DNA of 64,000 bases from Spirosoma aureum (GTDB lineage Bacteria > Bacteroidota > Bacteroidia > Cytophagales > Spirosomataceae): NCBI RefSeq assembly GCF_011604685.1, contig NZ_CP050063.1:8163001-8227000 (forward strand), in the 5' to 3' direction. Both the position numbers and the translations under genes were made by a program. Positions 34,496 to 43,289 of the stretch are shown piece by piece (position 1 is the stretch's first letter; each line of letters opens with the position of its first letter). A model generated the notes under the pieces. The model searched no databases and was not told the origin of the DNA. It worked only from the letters and a program-made list of their open reading frames with translations.

Positions 34496-35058
34496 ACAAA
34501 GATGAGAAGAGTCAGCTCAGCAGACAATTGAAAATTGGTCAAGCGTCGAATTCAGTCGATAAACCAATCAAAAATGGCCATAAGTGGCAAATCGATACGA
34601 TTAAACTATTCTAAGGAATAGGGTGAGCAAAAAGGATTTTTATAGTATAAAATGAAGATTAGAGCTATTTAAGGAGAAAAAAAAAGAAAGCCAGACGACT
34701 TAGAAGTCACCTGGCTTTTGACTAGCTCTGTGTGCAGCACTACTCCCGCGTTTCAAGTGAGCGTAGGCTACTTTGAGCTAAATATATCTACAAAACTAAA
34801 CTGGGGAGGAATTGTTTGACGAATTGGCTAATTTTTGCCCGTTTAGAAAATATAACAGTTTATTTTCCAGATTTATTCTTGATTAACTCTCTGAAGAGAC
34901 TCTACAGTATGCCTGTTAACCTATAGCTAAGGCAACAAATCAGCCAATAAAATGGCTGTATTTCAGCCATTGATCGAGTAGCAACAGGTTTACGATTCAC
35001 CAGCATCGACCTTGGCCTGAACTTTGGAAACAGCGTAAACCCGAACTTCTCAACAACC
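34496..35058. other. Gene-free spacer with a second terminator hairpin
   Basis: AT-rich DNA without recognisable coding sequence. A hairpin at 34689-34716 is described separately. The last part precedes the ATG at 35059 and presumably holds that gene's promoter. Confidence 0.35.
34676..34716 (-). terminator. Leftward terminator-like hairpin
   Basis: AGCCAG ... CTGGCT (34689-34694 and 34711-34716) with an inner GACTT/AAGTC stem, followed on the reverse strand by a long T-rich tract (34676-34688). The rightward side also has TTTTGA, so it may work in both directions. No gene immediately upstream on the reverse strand is recognised. Confidence 0.55.
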
Positions 35059-35571
35059 ATGATTGTACCCGGCTGGATTTTATCCATTGGCCTTAGTGGC
35101 ATCGGCCTTTATCTACTCATCCAGGGTGTTAAACATATCCAGAAAGCTGTTGACAGCCCTGTTTTGCTCAAACTACCCTTGACCCAGAAAAACGGACAGT
35201 TTGATCTTCCCCAGGCGGGTGCTTATTCGATCTGGCAATCCGGCAGAACCCTACAACGAGCGCCGGTGAAGCTATTGGCGCCAGCCATCTTTGATTTACA
35301 GACAGGCGAAAAGCTCATCGTGCATCCCACCTTTTCAACCGTGCGCATAAACAACGGTTGGGAGGGCCGCATCCAGCTCTTTACATTCTGGGCCAAAGCC
35401 GGGCAATACAGACTCGAGTTAACAATTGATGCATCCACATTGAATACAGAATCGCCTTACTTTCTTGAAATTAGGGCACGAAGGCCGGGCTATATCTTGG
35501 TTTTGGGCATTCTATTACTTCTTTTGGCGGCTTTCTGCCTGCTCACCGGGCTGGTTCTCCCCTTCCTTTAA
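35059..35571 (+). CDS. Two-helix membrane protein of unknown function
   Basis: 170 residues. One membrane helix at the N-terminus (GWILSIGLSGIGLYLLIQGV) and one at the C-terminus (LVLGILLLLLAAFCLLTGLV) enclose about 110 residues of beta-rich, probably periplasmic sequence (GQFDLPQAGAYSIWQSGRTL, FTFWAKAGQYRLELTID). The middle resembles a small beta-sandwich sensor or carbohydrate-binding-like module, but no family is recognised. It stands alone, with spacers on both sides. Confidence 0.6.
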   Translation: MIVPGWILSIGLSGIGLYLLIQGVKHIQKAVDSPVLLKLPLTQKNGQFDLPQAGAYSIWQSGRTLQRAPVKLLAPAIFDLQTGEKLIVHPTFSTVRINNGWEGRIQLFTFWAKAGQYRLELTIDASTLNTESPYFLEIRARRPGYILVLGILLLLLAAFCLLTGLVLPFL

Positions 35572-35711
35572 AACATGGATGAGGATATTACCTTCTCCGG
35601 GCTTAGAGTCTCATTTCAGTTGAATAGTTGCATTGGACCCAATTTGGCCTTTTGCAACAGGCACGCCACTTATACAACAGGGTTTACGACTAATTATCAT
35701 TACGTACGCTG

Positions 35712-35736
35712 TTGATTTTTATACGTTCTATCTTTG
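35712..35736 (+). promoter_or_regulatory. Candidate promoter of the beta-lactamase gene
   Basis: TATCTTTG at 35729-35736 matches the Bacteroidota -7 box TAnnTTTG exactly, and a TTG at 35712-35714 could serve as -33, though the 14-base gap is shorter than usual. The implied start of transcription (near 35743) leaves the GTG at 35769 as the first usable start codon. Confidence 0.4.
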
Positions 35737-35768
35737 CAATTAGAACGTATTTACCATTCGCTACTATC

Positions 35769-36665
35769 GTGAAAATCAGTTTGCTATTTATTGGGCTACT
35801 TAATATCGTTTCACCAGTTTATGCCCAAATCGCGCAGTTGCAGACAAACATTGAACAAATCATTAAAAACAAGAAAGCAACTGTGGGCGTAAGTATCTAC
35901 GAATCTGGTAGTCGACAGACGCTGATTATCAATGGAGATAAACACATGCCCATGCAGAGTGTATATAAGTTTCACCTTGCTTTAGCCGTGTTGAACGAAG
36001 TGGATAAGGGGCGACTCAAACTAAGCCAGAAGATGCACGTGAGAAAGAGCGATATAATTCCTGGTCTGCATAGTCCAATGGGAGAAGTCTATCCGAACGG
36101 CGAGGTAGATTTACCCTTGTCCGATATTATCCGATATATGGTCGCCGATAGTGACGGCAGCGCTTGCGACTACCTCTTCCGGCTACTGGGTGGACCCAAG
36201 CAGGTAGACGCCTTCATCCATCAGCTTGGTATTCGGGATGTGGCCATTCGGGATACGGAGGAAATGATGCAGGCCAATGGGAACTGGGACGTTCAGTACA
36301 CGAATTGGACAACGCCTTCGGCGATGCTCCGTTTGCTGAAACTATTTTATCAGGGCAAAATTCTCTCAGCTAGTAGTCACGATTTTCTTTGGAAGGTTAT
36401 GGTTGGGACAACAACGGGACAGGACCGACTCAAGAAATTGCTAACAGCAGGTACAGTAGTAGCCCACAAAACAGGAACATCAGGAACCAATAAAAATGGC
36501 CTAACGGGTGCCGTTAACGACGTGGGATACATCGTATTGCCAAACGGCAAATATTTAATTATTAGTGTGTTCGTAACGAACTCAACCGAAACTATACAAA
36601 CGAATGAGCAGATCATCGCTGATATTGCTAAATCAGCTTACAATCATTTTGTTAGATCAAATTAA
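35769..36665 (+). CDS. Class A beta-lactamase, PER/VEB/CfxA-like (subclass A2)
   Basis: 298 residues from GTG 35769, chosen because a signal peptide (VKISLLFIGLLNIVSPVYAQ) begins there and the earlier TTG lies in the promoter. Class A motifs: SVYK (Ser70-x-x-Lys73), SDG at positions 130-132, an omega loop with RDTEEMMQANG followed by NWTTPSAMLRLL, and KTGTSG (234-236). The omega-loop layout and NWTTP are those of the PER/VEB/CfxA branch found in Bacteroidota. SDG instead of the usual SDN is notable. It should hydrolyse penicillins and cephalosporins in the periplasm. No mobility genes are adjacent, so it is probably a resident gene. Confidence 0.88.
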   Translation: MKISLLFIGLLNIVSPVYAQIAQLQTNIEQIIKNKKATVGVSIYESGSRQTLIINGDKHMPMQSVYKFHLALAVLNEVDKGRLKLSQKMHVRKSDIIPGLHSPMGEVYPNGEVDLPLSDIIRYMVADSDGSACDYLFRLLGGPKQVDAFIHQLGIRDVAIRDTEEMMQANGNWDVQYTNWTTPSAMLRLLKLFYQGKILSASSHDFLWKVMVGTTTGQDRLKKLLTAGTVVAHKTGTSGTNKNGLTGAVNDVGYIVLPNGKYLIISVFVTNSTETIQTNEQIIADIAKSAYNHFVRSN

Positions 36666-37064
36666 TCTTTGCGGTATTAGGTTTTGCTCTTGGAGCGGAT
36701 CCAAACTTCGATTCTTCCCTTTGTATTAAGTTAGTGGCTGTTACAAAAGTCGATTCTGATGCGGACTCGCTCTATGAACAGACAATTTTAGCCACGAAGG
36801 CGCGCAATCTATGGCAATAACTGCTCAGACCGGTTTGTTGGCTCCCGGCAAAAAAAGCGGATTAGCAACTGATCAATAAGAAAGCAATTAACCTTGGATC
36901 TCAATAACAGCTCGTAACAGCTGCGCACCTTATAATGTTGACACGGTGATGAGCGAAGGTAAACTATTAAAAAGAGGGGTAAATTAACAAGTCTGGCTAT
37001 CGTTGCATTCATTGACAGGGCAGCCGCATCACTTCAAGAATTGAAGTTGGCGCCCGATTCCTTC
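36666..37064. other. Gene-free spacer between convergent genes
   Basis: No credible frame. A small inverted repeat (ACTTCA...TGAAGT near 37031-37047) lies close to the end of the AraC gene and might help end transcription, but it lacks a T-run. Otherwise nothing is seen. Confidence 0.35.
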
Positions 37065-38027
37065 CTAGTTTATACTTTGGTGAATCGCTTGATTGGACAT
37101 TGACGTGTTTTTGCGAAACAACGATGGTGACACATTAACCTTTTTACGAAAAAACGTAGTGAATGCCGCCTGTCCCGAAAAACCAAGTCCGTCACTTATT
37201 TCGTTGATATTCCAGTCTGTCTGGACTAGCAGGGATTTTGCTTCGTGCAGCAGACGGTCTTGTATATGTTCCCTAAGCGTTTTCCCGGTGTGATTTTTAA
37301 TGAGCGCATTCAGGTAGTTGGGGTGAACGTGAAGCTGGTCGGCAAATTCGGCGGCTGTTTTTAATTTTACCAGACTGTCACGCTGTTGCACCTGAAACGA
37401 AGATTCGAGTAGGGATAAAAACTGGTAAATGTAGCCATAGCTTTCAGACACAGGCATTTCGATCCTGTTTTTGCCTGCCCGTTTACTTTCCAGTAACAAA
37501 AGCTGTAATTGTAACAGGATGGCTTGCTTTTTATCGTCATCGTTTCCACGCTCTTCTTTTAACATTGCAGCGAAACATCCGTCGATCACCGAGGACTGAG
37601 AATCCTGCAACTGTATAACGGCCTTGTCAGCATGAAAGTAGGGATACTGTCTTAATAGCTGTAATACATGCTCGGAGTCGTGTCCAAAATAATCAGGATG
37701 GATCAGGCAGAAATGACCGCCGGTTTCCTCAGACGTGGTTTGCCAGGACATAATCTCGTCGGGATGCACAAAGGCAATTTCATCTGGACCCATTTCATAG
37801 CGATGAAGCCCGATGGTCAGGATGCCTGTACCGGAGGTCATGTGGAAGATCTTGTAAAATTTTCTGCGATGTGGTGAGATATAATCTTTAACCGGATAGT
37901 CGTCTCGATTCTCAATGATAAATTGGCCTGAACTAACCGGGTAATGCTCAACATTAAGTAAAGAGACCTTATACTCTTCTGCAGCGAATTTTTCGAGTTC
38001 GATCCTGGGTATACCAATGTTTTCCAT
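37065..38027 (-). CDS. AraC-family transcriptional regulator
   Basis: 320 residues. An N-terminal cupin-type sensor (FHMTSGTGILTIGLHRYEMG, IAFVHPDEIMSWQT) precedes a C-terminal AraC domain with two helix-turn-helices: LKTAAEFADQLHVHPNYLNA and WNINEISDGLGFSGQAAFTT with FFRKKVNVSPSLFR. It is transcribed in the same direction as the SDR gene behind it (38165-39004), with a hairpin in the 137-bp spacer. Such AraC-SDR pairs commonly control oxidoreductases induced by small effectors; the effector is unknown. Confidence 0.86.
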   Translation of the reverse strand: MENIGIPRIELEKFAAEEYKVSLLNVEHYPVSSGQFIIENRDDYPVKDYISPHRRKFYKIFHMTSGTGILTIGLHRYEMGPDEIAFVHPDEIMSWQTTSEETGGHFCLIHPDYFGHDSEHVLQLLRQYPYFHADKAVIQLQDSQSSVIDGCFAAMLKEERGNDDDKKQAILLQLQLLLLESKRAGKNRIEMPVSESYGYIYQFLSLLESSFQVQQRDSLVKLKTAAEFADQLHVHPNYLNALIKNHTGKTLREHIQDRLLHEAKSLLVQTDWNINEISDGLGFSGQAAFTTFFRKKVNVSPSLFRKNTSMSNQAIHQSIN

Positions 38028-38117
38028 CTCTACTATTCATATAGTGTAAATATAAGTGATCATTTTTTTAACCACGTAGAGCCCGCATTACAAATAATTC
38101 ATTGATCGTTTACTTCA

Positions 38118-38149
38118 ACTAACCACCAGGTTTAGCCTCGGTGGTTAGT
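38118..38149 (-). terminator. Hairpin after the SDR gene
   Basis: Perfect 10-bp stem ACTAACCACC / GGTGGTTAGT (38118-38127 with 38140-38149) with a 12-base loop, 15 bases past the SDR stop. There is no strong T-tract, so it may be a weak terminator or an mRNA 3'-end stabiliser. Confidence 0.5.
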
Positions 38150-38164
38150 AAGCACGATGCATTC

Positions 38165-39004
38165 TTAATAATCTGTTGATTTGCTAACGCTCTCAAACGC
38201 TTTCAAATCATTTTGCAGCATCTCTATCTTGCTGTTGGCCATGCCGAATGAATCAGAACCCAGAAACAGATGTAATGGCTTGGTTTCCATTTCGGCGACC
38301 TGGATAAATGCAACCGCAGCTTTTTCAGGGTCTCCTGGTTGGTTGCCAATGATTTGCTCGTTGTGCACTTTTTCAAGTTCGCGCGCTTCCTTGTAGTCGG
38401 CAATCGGATGGGCTGCGGTGCGCATTGAGCCTTTGAGCAAAAAATTTGTTTTGAAATAACCCGGGTATACAATGGTCGCAGAGATCCCCATTGAGTTTGT
38501 TTCGGCTGACAATGCCTCTGTTAAGCCAGCAACCGCAAACTTGGTAGCATTATAAATACCCCAGCCCGGAAAGGTGCCCATGAAGCCAGCAATGGAAGAT
38601 ATATTGAAAAACGCGCCAGCATTCTTTTGACGAAATAGCGGCATCACATTACGGATCACGTTCAATGTTCCGAACAGGTTTACATCAAAGTTCTCGTGGG
38701 CTTCTTCGTCACTTAGTTCTTCGAGGGTACCCAATTGACCATAACCGGCATTGTTTACTACGACATCAATTGTGCCAAATTTGCTTACAATCTGCCCCAC
38801 AGCCGCCCCGACCGCACTGTCGTTTTTCAAATCAACTTGAAGCGGGAGAAAAAGCTCACTGCTGAAACCCACTTCGTTTTGTAGGGTCTGTGCATTTCGT
38901 GAAGTAGCTGCAACTTTATACCCTTCATTCAAAAGGCGTTTAACCAATGCTAGCCCTAGTCCCTTTGAGGCTCCAGTAACGAACCATACTTTTTTGGTTT
39001 CCAT
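38165..39004 (-). CDS. Short-chain dehydrogenase/reductase
   Basis: 279 residues from ATG 39004; an upstream in-frame extension is not conserved in style. Classical SDR: NAD(P)-binding TGASKGLGLAL, NNAGYGQLG, catalytic Ser in FFNISSIAGF, and Tyr-Lys in YNATK. Arg in ATSRNAQTL after strand 2 favours NADP(H). The YPGYFKTNF block is typical of SDRs acting on small carbonyl compounds. Substrate unknown. Cytoplasmic. The divergent spacer to 39331 shows nothing certain. Confidence 0.87.
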   Translation of the reverse strand: METKKVWFVTGASKGLGLALVKRLLNEGYKVAATSRNAQTLQNEVGFSSELFLPLQVDLKNDSAVGAAVGQIVSKFGTIDVVVNNAGYGQLGTLEELSDEEAHENFDVNLFGTLNVIRNVMPLFRQKNAGAFFNISSIAGFMGTFPGWGIYNATKFAVAGLTEALSAETNSMGISATIVYPGYFKTNFLLKGSMRTAAHPIADYKEARELEKVHNEQIIGNQPGDPEKAAVAFIQVAEMETKPLHLFLGSDSFGMANSKIEMLQNDLKAFESVSKSTDY

Positions 39005-39330
39005 GATTTTCTTTGTTTTTGTATGATACAAAGGTGGCGTGGTCAAGGAAACCGGAGTTTGTTCAGAGGAAAGCAGTATTTATTAGTTTCAAAGATTCCT
39101 CGAATTTGATGCGGGTGCGGTGCGCTTAGCACTTTGCTTATACAGATTTTCCTCGTTAGACCAGATGCGGCTCATGGACAAAAGCTTACGCCGGAAGCTG
39201 TATGCCCCTATAAACAGGGAAAAGTCAGTGAAATGAGAGTAGGTAAAGTAACCGTACAGGTTGCGGTGTGTTGATAACGCTATTAGTATAGTTGGCCGCT
39301 TTGTCAATCCACTGACGAGATCCTGGTGGG

Positions 39331-40389
39331 CTACTGCTTTTGAAGAAACAGGCGAAATCGCTCCACCTCGGCCTCGAATTCGCAGTCAAAATTCAGGTCG
39401 GTCGATACATCTTTTTTAAATCCGGGTTCAACGATCAGGTTTCCCTTCTGATTCGAGATTGTAACCCACCCGATTATGTCGTCTCGCCAAAGCATCGGCA
39501 TCGCATAATAGCCCAGTTGCCGTTTGGCAGCTGGCGTATAAGCCTCAAATCGATAAGACCAATTCCAAAAATGCTCAAATCGTTTTCGATCCCAAACGAG
39601 CGGATCGAAAGGAGCCAGAAAGCGTACAGTCTCATTTTGGCTGGTATCAATCCGATCAGAAGCAGGCCAGACATACCGAACATGATCGACTACGGTATAG
39701 GCTAACTCGTTGGTTTCGATAAGCTGTGCAACAATGGATCGTCGTCCCTCCAGCGTCGGCGCGGCATGGGCTAGATGCTGTACAACTGCGCGTAGGCTGC
39801 GATCCGACAAAGGGCCAAGAATGGATGCAATCAATAAGACAAGCTGGCGTAAGCGTTCGTCGGGGGTTACTGGCTCGTGCTGCCGGGCGGCCAGTTCATA
39901 CAAACGAATTCCACTCTGCCGCTCGGCTACGCGTAGGAAACCGTGATAGTGCAGCGATTGCAAGGTTCGGGTTGTCGCTTTCGAAAAGCCTCCCCAGTCA
40001 TTACGCTCACGTCCTGCGCCGAGGTAAGCTTCCAGTTCGCGCGGATGAATCCGTTTGTAGTTAGCGACGATCGCCAGCACGCGTTGTTCATCCAGACTGA
40101 GTTCTCTTTCGCGCCGAGGGTGCAGCAGTCGCCACGTCGACTGAGGCATAAAGCCATAGGCATAGAGAAAATCCTCTTCTAAATCCAGAGCTGGATAATG
40201 CTGTTCAAGATTGCCAGCTCTGTAATCCTCCACGCGGTGACGCAGGATAAGATCCTGAGCTCGCGCTGGCGACCGGATCGGATCAGCCTGGACAAAGCCA
40301 AGTCGCTCAACGGCCTGACTAAGCGAAGCAGGTTTGAAAAGCGATACCGATATGGCGTGCTGCCGCAAGTCTTTCAGCGTCGATTCCAT
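39331..40389 (-). CDS. AlkZ/YcaQ-type winged-helix DNA glycosylase
   Basis: 352 residues of the HTH_42 (DUF1006) superfamily. The active-site signature Q-x-D is present near the N-terminus (LGFVQADPIRSPARAQD), followed by tandem winged helices (LYAYGFMPQSTWRLLHPRRE, TRTLQSLHYHGFLRVAERQS) and a C-terminal beta barrel with VRFLAPFDPLVWDRKRFEHF. Members remove interstrand crosslinks (YcaQ/AlkX) or bulky N7-alkylguanine adducts (AlkZ). Which of these applies cannot be told; the protein would act in cytoplasmic base excision repair. Isolated gene. Confidence 0.84.
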   Translation of the reverse strand: MESTLKDLRQHAISVSLFKPASLSQAVERLGFVQADPIRSPARAQDLILRHRVEDYRAGNLEQHYPALDLEEDFLYAYGFMPQSTWRLLHPRRERELSLDEQRVLAIVANYKRIHPRELEAYLGAGRERNDWGGFSKATTRTLQSLHYHGFLRVAERQSGIRLYELAARQHEPVTPDERLRQLVLLIASILGPLSDRSLRAVVQHLAHAAPTLEGRRSIVAQLIETNELAYTVVDHVRYVWPASDRIDTSQNETVRFLAPFDPLVWDRKRFEHFWNWSYRFEAYTPAAKRQLGYYAMPMLWRDDIIGWVTISNQKGNLIVEPGFKKDVSTDLNFDCEFEAEVERFRLFLQKQ

Positions 40390-40630
40390 AACCTGGCGGA
40401 TGTTATTCGAAGTGGATTGTTTGCAAAACTACCTGTTTCCAGAATAAAAGCTGATTTTTAGTACTAAGCAGGGCATGTGAAGAGAGTGCACGTAGCCCAA
40501 AGATGACCGAAATCGGATCAGTCAGGACTAAATCTGTTGTAGGGAGGGTACTCAGTCTTTAATGGCTCATAACCAGACTGGAAGCGTCGAGACAATTGAA
40601 AGCTGAAAACCTTCCCTATTTCTGGCCGAC

Positions 40631-41779
40631 TCAAACCCGCAAAAACGTCTTCTTCTTGTACAGAAAATAAAGAAACACCCACTTGACGGCTAAAAAGGCC
40701 AAAACACCTCCAACGGTCTGGACAACTTCCGAGGAAGACAGTTTGAGTAATCCGCCAAAGAAAAAGTGAGCGGCATATTCGAAGTCAATGAACTCGCCAG
40801 CCAGATAAATCAGGATGGAGTTCATGCCGATGATGGTAAAGAAAAACGTCCACCCTTTGATGTCTTTTACGTCGATAATCCAGTAAAATACAGCCAGTAA
40901 CGTCAGACTCAGGCCACCGGTAACCAGCATAAACGAACTGGTCCAGAGGTTTTTGTTGATGGGGAAATTGAAATTCCATAGCCAGCCGAGCAGGACAAAA
41001 AGCGCTCCTGCACCAAGCAGCTGCACTGCTTTCTGATTACCCGTTTTACCCGGAGTGCGCAGGAATGTACCGGCAAAAATGCCAAGCAGCGCATTGCCGA
41101 TTGCCGGAATTGTCGAAAACAACCCCTCCGGATCATGGATCGTTTTGTACAAATGACCGGGTACTACCTGGCGGTCGATGTAACTGGCGAGATTGCATTC
41201 CATCGTTAGTACACCCGCTCCGCAACCCGGCACCGGTATCAGCATCATAGCAGCCCAGTAACCCAGCAGGATTCCCGCAAACCAGATGTATTGCGTGCGC
41301 GGTCGGGTATACAGGTAAATCAATTGGGCAAACATGCCTGCCAGGCCAATACGCCCCAGAACGCTCGGGAAACGGGTATCTTCAAAGGCTTTGACAAACA
41401 GACCATTGTTGTAAATGACACCAAGCACAACCAGAATAAGCCCCCGGATGATAATCTTGCGGGCAATCTGCGCTTTATCAGCGCCCTTATCCAGCCGCGA
41501 TCCTATCGAAAAAGGAGTTGAAACGCCCGCCATAAATACAAACAGCGGAAAAATCAGGTCATAGGCCCGAAAGCCATTCCAGTCGGGGTGGGTAAACTGG
41601 TCGGCAAGGAGAACAGCCCACGCCCAGCCGGTGGTTTTGGCCAGTGCATGAAAGACTTCTTCACCGCCCATGATCCAGAACATATCGAAACCCCGTAGCG
41701 TATCGAGCGATAAGAGCCGTTTAACGGGCGCGGGCTGGGCAATGGCTGGTTCTGGCGAACTTGAGATACTTGTTTGCAT
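40631..41779 (-). CDS. NagX/HGSNAT-like membrane protein (DUF5009)
   Basis: 382 residues from ATG 41779 (a TTG lies 4 codons earlier). About ten membrane helices. The start RLLSLDTLRGFDMFWIMGGE and YDLIFPLFVFMAGVSTPFSI match the DUF5009/HGSNAT family, also seen at 15944. The family is thought to transfer acetyl groups to amino sugars across the inner membrane, but many members are untested. It is the last gene of a leftward run with a metallophosphatase, a GDPD and a large membrane protein, spaced 35 bp from the phosphatase gene. Confidence 0.8.
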   Translation of the reverse strand: MQTSISSSPEPAIAQPAPVKRLLSLDTLRGFDMFWIMGGEEVFHALAKTTGWAWAVLLADQFTHPDWNGFRAYDLIFPLFVFMAGVSTPFSIGSRLDKGADKAQIARKIIIRGLILVVLGVIYNNGLFVKAFEDTRFPSVLGRIGLAGMFAQLIYLYTRPRTQYIWFAGILLGYWAAMMLIPVPGCGAGVLTMECNLASYIDRQVVPGHLYKTIHDPEGLFSTIPAIGNALLGIFAGTFLRTPGKTGNQKAVQLLGAGALFVLLGWLWNFNFPINKNLWTSSFMLVTGGLSLTLLAVFYWIIDVKDIKGWTFFFTIIGMNSILIYLAGEFIDFEYAAHFFFGGLLKLSSSEVVQTVGGVLAFLAVKWVFLYFLYKKKTFLRV

Positions 41780-41814
41780 AGAGTTGGGCAAAAAAAGTAG
41801 GAGAGCTTGGCAAA

Positions 41815-43197
41815 TTAATCTTTTTTCGCCTGTTTCCGGGCCTTGTATTCCTGAAAACGGTTACGATATTCCTCCATTTCCTGAGGTTTGAACCGTTTCT
41901 GATACTCTGCCGGTAGTTCGAGTCGTTCGGGAGCCAGCACAGGTGCCTGATCGACGAGTGTATTATGGCCTTTATTGCTTTTTATCAAGTCAAACGAATC
42001 ATATTTCTCGCCCGTTACGGTATAGGATTGATACGATAACTTATCGCCATCAATCGAGATGGTTTGATACAGTTGTGTGTTTGACCCCGCCCGATCCATC
42101 CAGTTCTGTAGACCAATATCATACATTTTAGGGCCACTCACCGATACCACATAAATAGGTCCATCGGGATGTTTGCGGCTCTTTCCCAACGGCATGTTCA
42201 AACCTCTGCCATAGGTATGATCATGCCCCTGTAACACCAGATCGACACCGTATTTTTTGTAGATCGGCTCCATCTTCACGCGCCATTCGTCGTTATCACG
42301 ACCCTGTTTTGTCGAATAGATCGGGTGATGGTGAACAACTACCGTCCAGCGATTGGGGTTATTGCTCAACACCTGCACGAGCCAGTCAGCCTGCACAGTC
42401 AGTACGATTGAGTCAAGCAGCGCGGCCTGTGAATTTAGCGAAACAAAGCGTGTTCCCTGATAATCAAAAAAGTAGGCAGTTTCCTCCAATCCTTTCGGCC
42501 CATTTTCGGGCAGCACAAACGAGGGACGCCAGTGTCTGGATACGCGTGATTTCCCCTGTTCATCCTTAAAATATTCGTGGTTGCCCGGCGTCGCCAGTGT
42601 TGGCACCATCCCGTTGATCCAGCCACCCGCTTCGAACCACTCGGCCCATTGCCAATCGGCGTTGGATGTTGTGATCAAATCGCCCGCATGAATCATCAGA
42701 TTCACGGTTGGCAACGTTGAGTAAGCTCCGCGAATGGCCCGCGACCAAAGCGAACGAATATCGTTCTGGGCATCCCCGAAATACAGAAACGAAAACGGGG
42801 CCGACCGATCCTGCGCAGTTTTAAACTGAAACCACTCGCTCCAGTACGTACCATTGCCAACGCGATAACTGTATTTAGTGTCTGGTTTCAGATTGTTAAA
42901 ATGAACCGCATGATAAAAAACTGTTTTTCCATCGAGCACAACCCGTTCCGTTATGGCCGGAACAATGGCAGCCTTACTGACAAAATCGGGCGATGGGTCG
43001 GCTTCAGCAATGGCCCCCACAGCGTTATTAACGGTCGAGTCGGTACGCCAGTTGACCGATTGCGACGTAGCCGGATTTCCCTGCCAGCCCAGAATAAGCC
43101 GGTCAGGATAGACCGTAGGCAGATAATCTTTGTGAATTTGTGCCCAGGACGAAGCAACGGTCAATACAAGGATAAAAGTCAGAAAATTACGTATCAT
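41815..43197 (-). CDS. Purple acid phosphatase-like metallophosphoesterase
   Basis: 460 residues with a signal peptide ending SSWAQ. An N-terminal fibronectin-like domain (LGWQGNPATSQSVNWRTDST, VGNGTYWSEWFQFKT) precedes the metallophosphatase core: YFGDAQND, IHAGDLI, TPGNHEYF, VVHHHPIYS and QGHDHTYGR, so all metal ligands are visible. Purple acid phosphatases remove phosphate from mono- and diesters in the periplasm or outside. The C-terminal tail (PEYQKRFKPQEMEE-like) is charged. Behind the GDPD gene by 92 bp, it may clear the phosphomonoester that enzyme leaves. Confidence 0.88.
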   Translation of the reverse strand: MIRNFLTFILVLTVASSWAQIHKDYLPTVYPDRLILGWQGNPATSQSVNWRTDSTVNNAVGAIAEADPSPDFVSKAAIVPAITERVVLDGKTVFYHAVHFNNLKPDTKYSYRVGNGTYWSEWFQFKTAQDRSAPFSFLYFGDAQNDIRSLWSRAIRGAYSTLPTVNLMIHAGDLITTSNADWQWAEWFEAGGWINGMVPTLATPGNHEYFKDEQGKSRVSRHWRPSFVLPENGPKGLEETAYFFDYQGTRFVSLNSQAALLDSIVLTVQADWLVQVLSNNPNRWTVVVHHHPIYSTKQGRDNDEWRVKMEPIYKKYGVDLVLQGHDHTYGRGLNMPLGKSRKHPDGPIYVVSVSGPKMYDIGLQNWMDRAGSNTQLYQTISIDGDKLSYQSYTVTGEKYDSFDLIKSNKGHNTLVDQAPVLAPERLELPAEYQKRFKPQEMEEYRNRFQEYKARKQAKKD

Positions 43198-43289
43198 GAA
43201 ACGATGCTCTATTGAGCTTATTTAGAGGGCGCGCGTTAGGTAACGATTTCTGTCATCCCGGCCTTTGGAGGAAAAATCTGGAATAAACG

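Noticed and set aside
34333..34542. 69-codon reverse-strand frame over the possible small RNA
   Set aside because: Arg/Pro-rich composition without a domain; better explained as a non-coding transcript, though short peptides cannot be excluded.
36755..37064. Short frames and small inverted repeats before the AraC gene end
   Set aside because: No coherent coding sequence, and the ACTTCA/TGAAGT stem is too short and lacks a T-run.
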